A stretch of DNA of 64,000 nucleotides, from contig JBLRWQ010000002.1 in NCBI GenBank assembly GCA_047921175.1, forward strand, positions 1 to 64,000, in the 5' to 3' direction. The notes beneath the pieces are model-generated. The model was not told the DNA's origin, ran no database searches, and was given only the letters and a program-made list of their open reading frames with translations. This stretch comes from T1Sed10-7 sp047921175 (GTDB lineage Bacteria > Actinomycetota > Nitriliruptoria > Nitriliruptorales > Nitriliruptoraceae). Position numbers and translations under genes: made by a program. Shown piece after piece: positions 7,196-19,633 of this stretch. How positions within the stretch are numbered: position 1 is the first letter of the stretch; each line of letters starts with the position of its first letter.

Positions 7196-9945
7196 GCGGC
7201 ACCTTCCCCCCGCCACCCGGCGAGCCGCCAGCGTCCGACGACCCCGCATCCACCGGTGCCGGGGGACGTGGCTACGAGCGCGTCCCCCCGCACTCGTTGG
7301 ACGCGGAGGTCTCCGTCCTCGGCGCCTCGCTGCTGACCCGCGCGGCCGCGTCCGACACGGTCGAGCTGCTCGCGGCCGAGGACTTCTACCGCAACGCCCA
7401 TCGGGTCGTCTTCGAGGCCGTCCAGGAGCTGACCCGCCAGGGTGAGCCCGTCGACACCGTCACGGTCACCGACTGGTTGGCCCGCCGCGACCGCCTCGAC
7501 GAGGTCGGGGGTGCTGCGGCGCTGCACGACCTGACGATGGCGGTCCCGACCGCCGCCAACGCCGCCTACTACGCCCGGATCGTGCGGGACAAGGCGCTGC
7601 TGCGTCGCCTCATCGACGCCGGAACCGCCGTGACGCGGCTCGGCTACGAGGCCACCGACGACGCCCGCAGCGTCGTGGACCGGGCCGAGTCGCTCGTCTA
7701 CGACGTCGCCCAGACCACCACGACCAGCGAGTACCAGCGTCTCGGGGAGCTGCTGAACCACTCCTTCGAGCAGATCGAGGCACTGGCGGAGCGGGGCTCG
7801 GAGGTCACGGGCCTGGCCACCGGCTTCGATGACCTCGACCGGTTGACGGCCGGCCTCCAGCCGCAGAACCTCGTGATCCTCGCTGCGCGTCCGGCGATGG
7901 GCAAGAGCTCGCTTGCACTCGCGGTCTGCCACTTCGTGACCGCGCGCCTGTCACGGCCGGCCATGCTGTTCAGCCTGGAGATGTCCAAGCTGGAGATCGT
8001 CAACCGGCTGCTGTCCTCCGAGGCACGCATCGACTCCTCGCGACTGCGGACCGGGCGGCTGGAGGACACCGACTGGCGCAAGCTCGGCGATGCCCTGGGG
8101 GCCCTGGCCGATGCGCCCTTCTTCATCGACGACACCCCGTCGATCACGCTCATGGAGATCCGCGCCAAGGCCCGCCGGCTCAAGCAGAAGCACGGTCTCG
8201 ACCTGGTCGTGGTCGACTACCTGCAGCTGATGCAGTCCCACCGGCGGGTCGACTCCCGCCAGCAGGAGGTCGCGGAGATCTCCCGGGGACTCAAGATGCT
8301 GGCCAAGGAGCTCGACGTCCCGGTGATCGCCCTCTCCCAGCTCTCCCGTCAGCCGGAGTCGCGCACCGACAAGCGTCCCCAGCTCGCCGACCTCCGTGAG
8401 AGTGGCTGCCTCACCCGAGGCACCCGCCTGTGGCGCGCGGACACGGGGCGACCGACGACCTTCGGTGCGCTGCTCGAGGAGCAGAGCGACGACGTCGAGG
8501 TGTGGGCGCTCGATGAGCGCGGGCGCATGGTCGCGGGCAGGGTCACCAACGTGTTCCCCTCCGGCATCAAGCCGGTCTACCGCGTCCGACTCCGCTCCGG
8601 CGCGGTCGTCGAGGCCACCGCCAACCACCCGTTCCGGACCCTCGACGGCTGGGAGGCCCTCGGTTCGCTCGAGGTCGGGTCTCGCGTCGCGACCGCCCGA
8701 TCGGTGCCCGCGCCGCGCACCCCGACCCCGATGGATCCGGACGAGCTCGTGCTGCTCGCCCACCTGATCGGCGAAGGGACGCTGGCGCGTCGCCAGCCCC
8801 TCCACTACACCAGCGCGGACCCCGACAACCTGGCCGCGGTCCGTGACGCGGCGGAACGACGGTTCAACGTCACCGCGGTCCCGCGCCCGGACGGGCGCTC
8901 CGGGGTGACCACGCAGCTGTATCTCCCGGCGCCGTTCCACCTCACCCAGGGCCGTCGGAACCCGATGGCGGTCTGGCTGGACGACCTCGGGCTCTGGGGT
9001 TGCCGGTCGTGGGAGAAGCGCCTGCCTGACGAGGTCTTCGCGTTGGGTGACGACCAGCTCCGCACGTTCCTCCATCACCTGTGGGCCACGGATGGCTGCG
9101 TCCACGTCCGTGAGCGGGCGGGTGCCGCCGCCGTGGTGAGCCTGTACTACGCCTCGAGCAGCCCTGACCTGGCGCAGGACCTGCTGCTCCTGCTGCGGCG
9201 GGTCGGGATCGTCGCGACGCTCCGGAACGTTCCGGGTCGGGATGGAGGCCGTGACGGCTACCAGGTCTGGATCCACGGCGCGCCGGCGCAACGGCGTTTC
9301 CTCGCGGACGTCGGTGTTCACGGTGCCCGTGGTGCCATCGCTGCACGGGCGCTGGAGGTGCTCGAGGGGCGTCGCAGCAACCCGAACGTCGGTGTGCTCC
9401 CCATCGGAACCTGGGATGCCATCACGACCCGCCGGACGGAACGGGCTCTCAGCGATCGCGCGTTCCAGGCCGCCCTGGGGGGTTCCGACTGCGGCACGAC
9501 CCTGCTCAAGAGCGCGCCCCCACGGGAGCGGCTCGCCCGGATCGCCGAGGTGCTGGACGCGGACGAACTCCGCCGGCTCGCGACCGACGACCTGTTCTGG
9601 GACGAGATCGTTGCGATCGAGCCGATGGGCCCGCAGCCGGTCTTCGACGCGACGGTGGCCGAACACCACAGCTTCGTGGCCGAGGGCGTCGTCCTGCACA
9701 ACTCGATCGAGCAGGATGCGGACATCGTCGGCTTCATCTACCGCGACGAGGTCTACGACGAGGACAGCCCCGACAAGGGCATCGCGGAGCTGATCATCGC
9801 CAAGCACCGCAACGGTGCCACCGGCGTCGTCAAGCTGGCGTTCCTCGACCACCTGACCAAGTTCGCGAACCTCGCCCGCGGCCCCCGGGGCTCCACCGGC
9901 GGTGGCGGTGGCGGCGGGCAGCCACCACCACCGACGCCCATCTGA
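7192..9945 (+). CDS. dnaB: Replicative DNA helicase DnaB precursor with intein
   Basis: The replication-fork helicase, a hexameric ATPase. The 917-residue precursor contains the N-terminal DnaB domain (about 30-130, 'VPPHSLDAEVSVLGASLL') and the RecA-like domain with Walker A 'ARPAMGKSSLA' (near 233-241) and Walker B 'DLVVVDYLQLM' (near 337-347). The protein is interrupted after 'DLRESG' by an intein and resumes at 'SIEQDADIVGFIYRDE'. Removing the intein leaves ~485 residues, normal for DnaB, ending in a glycine/proline-rich tail. It is last of the rpsF cluster. Translation probably depends on coupling to the short upstream ORF. The gene is functional only if the intein splices; all splice-junction residues look intact. 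Confidence 0.96.
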   Translation: MSGTFPPPPGEPPASDDPASTGAGGRGYERVPPHSLDAEVSVLGASLLTRAAASDTVELLAAEDFYRNAHRVVFEAVQELTRQGEPVDTVTVTDWLARRDRLDEVGGAAALHDLTMAVPTAANAAYYARIVRDKALLRRLIDAGTAVTRLGYEATDDARSVVDRAESLVYDVAQTTTTSEYQRLGELLNHSFEQIEALAERGSEVTGLATGFDDLDRLTAGLQPQNLVILAARPAMGKSSLALAVCHFVTARLSRPAMLFSLEMSKLEIVNRLLSSEARIDSSRLRTGRLEDTDWRKLGDALGALADAPFFIDDTPSITLMEIRAKARRLKQKHGLDLVVVDYLQLMQSHRRVDSRQQEVAEISRGLKMLAKELDVPVIALSQLSRQPESRTDKRPQLADLRESGCLTRGTRLWRADTGRPTTFGALLEEQSDDVEVWALDERGRMVAGRVTNVFPSGIKPVYRVRLRSGAVVEATANHPFRTLDGWEALGSLEVGSRVATARSVPAPRTPTPMDPDELVLLAHLIGEGTLARRQPLHYTSADPDNLAAVRDAAERRFNVTAVPRPDGRSGVTTQLYLPAPFHLTQGRRNPMAVWLDDLGLWGCRSWEKRLPDEVFALGDDQLRTFLHHLWATDGCVHVRERAGAAAVVSLYYASSSPDLAQDLLLLLRRVGIVATLRNVPGRDGGRDGYQVWIHGAPAQRRFLADVGVHGARGAIAARALEVLEGRRSNPNVGVLPIGTWDAITTRRTERALSDRAFQAALGGSDCGTTLLKSAPPRERLARIAEVLDADELRRLATDDLFWDEIVAIEPMGPQPVFDATVAEHHSFVAEGVVLHNSIEQDADIVGFIYRDEVYDEDSPDKGIAELIIAKHRNGATGVVKLAFLDHLTKFANLARGPRGSTGGGGGGGQPPPPTPI
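8407..9702 (+). mobile_element. In-frame intein with LAGLIDADG homing endonuclease
   Basis: A self-splicing element of 432 residues inside DnaB. It begins with C406 ('CLTRGTRLW'), has a block B-like 'VEATANHPFRTLDGW', and ends 'VFDATVAEHHSFVAEGVVLHN' before extein Ser. Thus Cys1, the block B His, the penultimate His, terminal Asn and +1 Ser are all present. The central endonuclease keeps two LAGLIDADG-like helices, 'LLAHLIGEGTL' and 'FLHHLWATDGCVHV', with acidic residues in each, so it may still be active. The insertion point (RESG^SIEQD) is the site used by the Synechocystis DnaB intein (from memory). Base composition matches the host gene, which suggests long residence. Confidence 0.95.
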
Positions 9946-9991
9946 ACCGGGCGCGCCGCGCGTGTACCGTCGTGGTCCGAGGAGGCTCGCG

Positions 9992-10546
9992 ATGGTCACC
10001 TGGCTCACCGGACGGCTGCTGGTCGCCGCGCCCGCGCTGGACGACCCGAACTTCGAGCGCGCCGTCGTCCTGATCCTCGACCACGACGAGGACGGCGCGA
10101 TCGGGGTCGTGCTCAACCGCGCATCTGCCGTGCCGGTGCGGGACACGATCGCGGACTGGGCCGAGCTCGCGGCTGTCCCCCCGGTGGTCTTCGGCGGTGG
10201 GCCGGTCGAGCCGACCGCCGTCGTGGCGCTCGGGGTCGCCACCTCGGTGGCCACGCCGGACACCGGGACGGCGATCCTCGGGCGGATCCGCCTCGTGGAC
10301 CTCGACCAGGACCCGACCCTGGCTGCCGGCGAGCTGGAGCGGGTGCGGATCTTCGCCGGCTACGCCGGCTGGGCACCCGAGCAGCTCGAGGACGAGATCG
10401 CCCAGGGCGCGTGGTTCGCCGTGGATGCCATGCCGGGGGACGTCTTCACCGAGGAGCCCGCCGGGCTGTGGCACGCGGTGCTGCGACGTCAACCCGGGGA
10501 GCTCCGCCTGCTCGCGACCTTCCCCGCGGACCCGACCCTGAACTGA
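9992..10546 (+). CDS. YqgE/AlgH family protein
   Basis: A 184-residue protein of the UPF0301 family, whose biochemical role is unsettled. The family opening 'LTGRLLVAAPALDDPNFERAVVLIL' and 'GAIGVVLNR' are visible, followed by 'FGGGPVEP' and 'IFAGYAGWAPEQLEDEI', all typical. Start: ATG at 9992 with GAGGAGG seven bases upstream, so the upstream in-frame ATG within dnaB is rejected. Its stop lies only 3 bases from the stop of the convergent lipoprotein gene. TACCGT just upstream (9965-9970) could be a -10 element. Confidence 0.92.
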   Translation: MVTWLTGRLLVAAPALDDPNFERAVVLILDHDEDGAIGVVLNRASAVPVRDTIADWAELAAVPPVVFGGGPVEPTAVVALGVATSVATPDTGTAILGRIRLVDLDQDPTLAAGELERVRIFAGYAGWAPEQLEDEIAQGAWFAVDAMPGDVFTEEPAGLWHAVLRRQPGELRLLATFPADPTLN

Positions 10547-10549
10547 GGC

Positions 10550-11011
10550 TCACGCGCCGGCGTCGACGGGCTCCCCGGGGTCGGCGCAGTGGAACGGATC
10601 GTCTCCCAGGGCGCCGTGGTAGGTGTAGCGCTCGCCGCCGGCCTCGAGCACGATGCGGTAGCCCTCGACCAGCGCCTGGGTGTACATCGTGTCCGGCTCC
10701 GGGCAGCCGAGCGACCCGTCGGGCCAGGTCACCAGCTCGAAGCCGGCGACGGTCACGTCGTCCGCCGCCACCCCGGCCCGGTCGGCCGCGTCGGCGGTCG
10801 CGATCGTGATCTCGCGGCTGTCGCTGCCGCCGGCGGTGTCGTCATCGGCGGCATCGTCGTCGGCGGGTGGCTCGTCGTCGGCCTCGTCCTCGCCGATCGG
10901 GTCGTCGATGGGGGGCTGCTCCAGCACCGGGTCCTCCGGCTCGCCGCAGGCCGCGAGCGCCAGGGCCAGGACGAGGCTGAGGGCGAACAGGGGCAGGGGG
11001 TTGCGTCGCAT
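10550..11011 (-). CDS. Small lipoprotein of unknown function
   Basis: A 153-residue predicted lipoprotein. A short basic N-terminus, a hydrophobic stretch and the lipobox 'LALAAC' (Cys near residue 21) indicate export and lipid anchoring. A very acidic Asp/Glu/Pro linker (about 24-65) is followed by a compact domain of ~85 residues with 'WPDGSLGCPEP' and 'YRIVLEAGGERYTYHG', which resembles small secreted domains common in actinobacteria, but I do not recognise a named function. Two further cysteines in the domain may form a disulfide. Start: ATG at 11011 with GAGGAGG upstream. Confidence 0.8.
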   Translation of the reverse strand: MRRNPLPLFALSLVLALALAACGEPEDPVLEQPPIDDPIGEDEADDEPPADDDAADDDTAGGSDSREITIATADAADRAGVAADDVTVAGFELVTWPDGSLGCPEPDTMYTQALVEGYRIVLEAGGERYTYHGALGDDPFHCADPGEPVDAGA

Positions 11012-11080
11012 CGGACCCTCCTCGGTGACCTGCGGCAGGTTTGCCGCGCCGGCCGGCGATGGCCGCTCGGGAGGGTGGGA

Positions 11081-11118
11081 CGTCGCCACCTCGGTCCGGG
11101 TTCCGAGGTGGCGACGTG
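11081..11118 (-). terminator. Strong hairpin after the SRPBCC gene
   Basis: A perfect 15-bp stem (11081-11095 with 11104-11118) and an 8-base loop begin three bases beyond the stop of the SRPBCC gene. There is no clear T-run, as is common in high-GC actinobacteria. It most likely ends that transcript before the lipoprotein gene. Confidence 0.7.
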
Positions 11119-11120
11119 GG

Positions 11121-11564
11121 TCAGCGGGTGGCCAGCGCCTTGAGGGAGCGTTCCAGTCCCTGCACGGCTTTGGCCGCGACGCGGCGGAAGCCCACACCCA
11201 ACGCCGGGTCGAACAGCATCCCCGGCCCGCGCAGGCGGAACATCGCGCTCCAGGTCACCTCGGTGCCGTCACCGCTGGGCGCGAAGCGCACGTCGTCCTC
11301 GCCCTCGTGCAGCAGACCCTCCGTGTGCAGCACGACCCGGTGGGGCCGCTCGTAGTGGGTGATCTCGTACACCAACGGGACGCTGGCCAGGCCGATCTTG
11401 GACTGGACCTGGAAGCGCGAGCCGACCCCGAGCGGCCCGTCGTCCAGGCGCCGCGCGGCGGTGATGCCGGGGTCCCACGACTCGGTGGTCGTGAAGTCGG
11501 CCACGTGGTCGAAGGCCTGCTCGGGGGTGATCGGGACCTGCAGGGGCTCACGGATGCGGGCCAT
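11121..11564 (-). CDS. SRPBCC (START/Bet v1-like) family protein
   Basis: A 147-residue cytoplasmic protein of the polyketide cyclase/dehydrase-like SRPBCC superfamily. It opens 'PLQVPITPEQAFDHVADF', has 'SWDPGITAARRL' and 'GLGSRF'-like 'GVGSRFQV', then 'EVTWSAMFRLRG' and a C-terminal amphipathic helix, the usual helix-grip layout for a lipid or small-molecule pocket. The ligand is unknown. GAGAGGAG precedes the ATG. It is divergently transcribed from the small membrane protein at 11705. Confidence 0.85.
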   Translation of the reverse strand: MARIREPLQVPITPEQAFDHVADFTTTESWDPGITAARRLDDGPLGVGSRFQVQSKIGLASVPLVYEITHYERPHRVVLHTEGLLHEGEDDVRFAPSGDGTEVTWSAMFRLRGPGMLFDPALGVGFRRVAAKAVQGLERSLKALATR

Positions 11565-11704
11565 GGGGCGCTCCTCTCGGGAGATCGGGACGGTGTCGGC
11601 TCCTCAGCCCACCTTCGCACCCCGGCTGGCGGGTGGACGGGGGGCGGCCCGTACACTCGGTCCTGGCCGCGCACGACGAGCAGGAGCCCGAGGAGGCCCC
11701 GGCG

Positions 11705-11947
11705 ATGGGTGAGACGTCCTGGGCGTTCCTGCTGGTGGGAAGCTTCGCCGCCGTGGGCGCGGCCATGGCGGTCGGCACGGCTGCCGCCCTGGTCCGCTAC
11801 CACCGCACCGGCGAGCTTCCCGGAGCGGACGGCGACGCCGAGGTGGTCCCCGGCCGTCGGCTCGCCGCGCTCTACGCCCGCGTGGTGGTCGGGGTCGTGC
11901 TGACCATCATCGGGATCGTCGCGATCGACCGCGCCGGGATCCTGTAG
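11705..11947 (+). CDS. Small two-helix membrane protein
   Basis: An 80-residue protein with two predicted membrane helices, about residues 5-28 ('WAFLLVGSFAAVGAAMAVG') and 58-76 ('VVVGVVLTIIGIVAI'), joined by a short charged loop. No family is recognised. Start: ATG at 11705 with GAGGAGG upstream; the longer frame from 11633 lacks support. A TACACT (11652-11657) upstream may be a -10 element. Confidence 0.65.
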   Translation: MGETSWAFLLVGSFAAVGAAMAVGTAAALVRYHRTGELPGADGDAEVVPGRRLAALYARVVVGVVLTIIGIVAIDRAGIL

Positions 11948-11992
11948 CCCGTCCGGTGCGGCGGACGGCTCACGTGCCGGCTAGCGTCCCGA

Positions 11993-12006
11993 CCGGAACG
12001 TTCCGG
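11993..12006. promoter_or_regulatory. Perfect palindrome upstream of acyl-CoA dehydrogenase
   Basis: CCGGAACGTTCCGG is an exact 14-bp palindrome 36 bases before the acyl-CoA dehydrogenase start, with a related half GTTCGTTCCG just after it. The size and placement fit a dimeric repressor such as a TetR-family regulator, which commonly controls fatty-acid genes. No regulator gene is adjacent, so this is an inference. Confidence 0.45.
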
Positions 12007-12041
12007 CCGGGTTCGTTCCGATCCCGCCTGGGAGGGTCGAC

Positions 12042-13187
12042 GTGGAGCGCGACATCTTCACCGAGGAGCACGACGGCTTCCGGGACCTGGTCGCCCGGTT
12101 CGTGGCCGACGAGGTGGTGCCCTACCACGACCAGTGGGAGCGGGACGGCATGGTGCCGCGCGAGCTGTGGACCAAGGCCGGCGCGCTCGGGCTGCTGTGC
12201 ACCGACGTGCCCACCGAGTACGGCGGCGGTGGGGTGCCGGACTTCCGGTACAACGTGATCGTGACCGAGGAGCTCGCGAAGGTCGGCGCGTCCGGGGTCG
12301 GGTTCCCGCTCCACAACGACGTCATCGTCCCGTACCTGCTCGCCCATGCCAGCGAGGAGCAGAAGCAGCGCTGGCTGCCCCCGATGGCCAGCGGTGAGGT
12401 CATCACCGCGATCGCCATGACCGAGCCGGGGACCGGCTCCGACCTGGCGGCCATGTCGACCTCCGCGATCCGGCAGGACGACGGCTCCTACCTGCTCAAC
12501 GGTGCCAAGACCTTCATCACCAACGGCATCCAGGCCGACCTGGTGATCGTCTGCGCCAAGACCGACCCGGCCTCCGCGCACGCCGGCATCAGCCTGCTCG
12601 TGGTCGAGCGCGGGATGGAGGGCTTCGAGCGCGGCCGCAAGCTCGACAAGATCGGGATGCACGCCCAGGACACCGCCGAGCTGTTCTTCACCGACGTGCG
12701 GGTCGCGGCCGACAACCTGCTCGGGGACGAGGGCCAGGGGTTCCTCTACCTCATGCAGGCCCTGCCCCAGGAGCGGCTCGGCATCGGCATCGCCGCGATC
12801 GCCGGAGCGCGGGCGGCCCTGGACACCACGCTCGCCTACGCCAAGGAGCGTCAGGCCTTCGGGCGGCCCATCGGGTCGTTCCAGCACTCGCGCTTCACCC
12901 TCGCGGAGCTGCACACCAAGGTCACGATCGGCCAGCAGTTCGCCGACCGGTGCACGATGCTGCACAACGAGGGCCGGCTCACCGTCGAGGACGCCGCCAT
13001 GGCGAAGTGGTGGCTGACGGACCTGCTCGGCGAGGTGGTCGACGCCTGCGTCCAGCTCCACGGCGGGTACGGCTACATGCGTGAGTACGGGATCGCCCGC
13101 GCCTACGTCGACGCACGGGTCCAGCGCATCTACGGCGGCACGAACGAGATCATGAAGGAGATCATCGGGCGCGGCATGGGGGTCTGA
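12042..13187 (+). CDS. Acyl-CoA dehydrogenase (long-chain / isovaleryl type)
   Basis: An FAD-dependent enzyme that introduces a trans-2 double bond into acyl-CoA during beta-oxidation or branched-chain amino-acid breakdown. It is 381 residues, normal length. Visible motifs are 'AMTEPGTGSDLA' (FAD/substrate), 'KTFITNG', 'RQAFGRPI' and 'YGYMREYGIARAYVD' near the end. The terminal motif reads 'IYGGTNEIM' with Gly where short-chain enzymes have the catalytic Glu. Instead, E244 in 'LPQERL' matches the catalytic position of long-chain and isovaleryl-CoA dehydrogenases. GTG start with GGGAGGG upstream. A palindrome lies in its promoter region. Confidence 0.93.
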   Translation: MERDIFTEEHDGFRDLVARFVADEVVPYHDQWERDGMVPRELWTKAGALGLLCTDVPTEYGGGGVPDFRYNVIVTEELAKVGASGVGFPLHNDVIVPYLLAHASEEQKQRWLPPMASGEVITAIAMTEPGTGSDLAAMSTSAIRQDDGSYLLNGAKTFITNGIQADLVIVCAKTDPASAHAGISLLVVERGMEGFERGRKLDKIGMHAQDTAELFFTDVRVAADNLLGDEGQGFLYLMQALPQERLGIGIAAIAGARAALDTTLAYAKERQAFGRPIGSFQHSRFTLAELHTKVTIGQQFADRCTMLHNEGRLTVEDAAMAKWWLTDLLGEVVDACVQLHGGYGYMREYGIARAYVDARVQRIYGGTNEIMKEIIGRGMGV

Positions 13188-13213
13188 GGGGGTCTGGGGA
13201 ATAGGCGTGGGTG

Positions 13214-13243
13214 AGGTCGCGTTCCCCCCACCGAGCGCGACCT
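13214..13243. terminator. Possible hairpin between acyl-CoA dehydrogenase and thioredoxin genes
   Basis: AGGTCGCG (13214-13221) pairs with CGCGACCT (13236-13243) around a C-rich 14-base loop, 27 bases after the dehydrogenase stop. It could be a weak terminator or leader structure of the thioredoxin gene. Confidence 0.3.
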
Positions 13244-13270
13244 GACCGATCCGACCCCTGGAGGGCTCCC

Positions 13271-13651
13271 ATGGCGACCACCGTCGACCTGACCGCTGAC
13301 GACTTCCGTGACACCATCGAGGACAACGACATCGTCCTCGTCGACTTCTGGGCCGACTGGTGCGGCCCGTGCAAGATGTTCGCCCCGATCTACGCCGACG
13401 CGGCCGCGGAGCACGAGGACGTCGTGTTCGCCAAGGTCGACACCGAGGCGCAGCAGGAGCTGGCGGCGGCGTTCCAGATCCGCTCCATCCCGACGCTGAT
13501 GGCCTTCCGCGACAACGTCCTGATCTTCAACCAGGCGGGCGCGCTCCCGAAGGAGTCGCTGCTGGACCTGGTCGGGCAGATCAAGGCGCTGGACATGGAC
13601 GAGGTCCACAAGCAGATCGCCGAGGCCGAGCAGCAGCAGAAGGCCGGCTGA
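13271..13651 (+). CDS. Thioredoxin
   Basis: A cytoplasmic disulfide reductase of 126 residues. The thioredoxin fold carries the redox motif W-C-G-P-C-K (C31, C34) after 'VLVDFWAD', and the cis-proline segment 'SIPTLMAF'. The last ~20 residues are a charged Glu/Gln/Lys tail beyond the usual ~107-residue core. Start: ATG at 13271 with GGAGGG upstream; the in-frame upstream extension is intergenic. It converges on the carboxylase gene across a shared terminator. Confidence 0.95.
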   Translation: MATTVDLTADDFRDTIEDNDIVLVDFWADWCGPCKMFAPIYADAAAEHEDVVFAKVDTEAQQELAAAFQIRSIPTLMAFRDNVLIFNQAGALPKESLLDLVGQIKALDMDEVHKQIAEAEQQQKAG

Positions 13652-13696
13652 GCGATACGTCCGCCGCTGCGACGGCGCACGACCTTGCACGACCGA

Positions 13697-13722
13697 GGCC
13701 GCGGGCGGTGATGCCCGCGGCC
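13697..13722. terminator. Bidirectional terminator, thioredoxin / carboxylase
   Basis: A perfect 10-bp stem GGCCGCGGGC / GCCCGCGGCC with a 6-base loop lies in the 79-bp gap between two convergent genes, so it can serve both strands. The stem can be extended by four pairs past one bulged base. Confidence 0.75.
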
Positions 13723-13730
13723 GTCGGCGT

Positions 13731-19271
<5,541 letters not shown>

Positions 19272-19633
19272 GGGTGGGCTCCTCGTCGCCGCGGGGGGCG
19301 GACCGCGGATCGGATGCGCCGGGGATGCGGCCCGGCGCCCGCGCCATCCTAGACCTGACTCCGACGTCAGGTTCAGGCCTGTTCGGACGGTGGCCGTGGC
19401 GCATCGGCGAGCCGCTCGACCCGGCCGCTGACGCATCGCGATCACGGACATCCCGATATCGGCCGCGTGCGTTCAGCGCGCGTTTCGAGTCGCGCAGGGT
19501 GGCCGAGCGGCGGAGATGCCGTCGAGGAGGTCACGTTCGGTAGTGCCACGGAGCGTGACGGAGCCGGTGGTTGACCGCGCAGCGTCATGAGTGCTTGGGT
19601 TCCGACGACTCGGGGGAGTTTGGATAGAGGCGC
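19272..19633. other. Divergent intergenic region, carboxylase / giant surface protein
   Basis: A 362-bp gap that must hold promoters for both flanking genes. Besides the dyad at 19353-19372 it contains the palindrome CCGATATCGG (19453-19462) and a loose inverted pair GTCACG...CGTGAC downstream of it. TTGACC at 19571 is a possible -35 on the + strand but has no good -10 at standard spacing. No gene is seen. Confidence 0.4.
19353..19372. promoter_or_regulatory. Inverted repeat in the carboxylase promoter region
   Basis: ACCTGAC and GTCAGGT form perfect 7-bp arms separated by 6 bases, about 80 bases upstream of the carboxylase start. The spacing fits a dimeric regulator (MerR- or TetR-like dyads look like this). 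It is unrelated to the palindrome before the acyl-CoA dehydrogenase. Function inferred. Confidence 0.45.
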
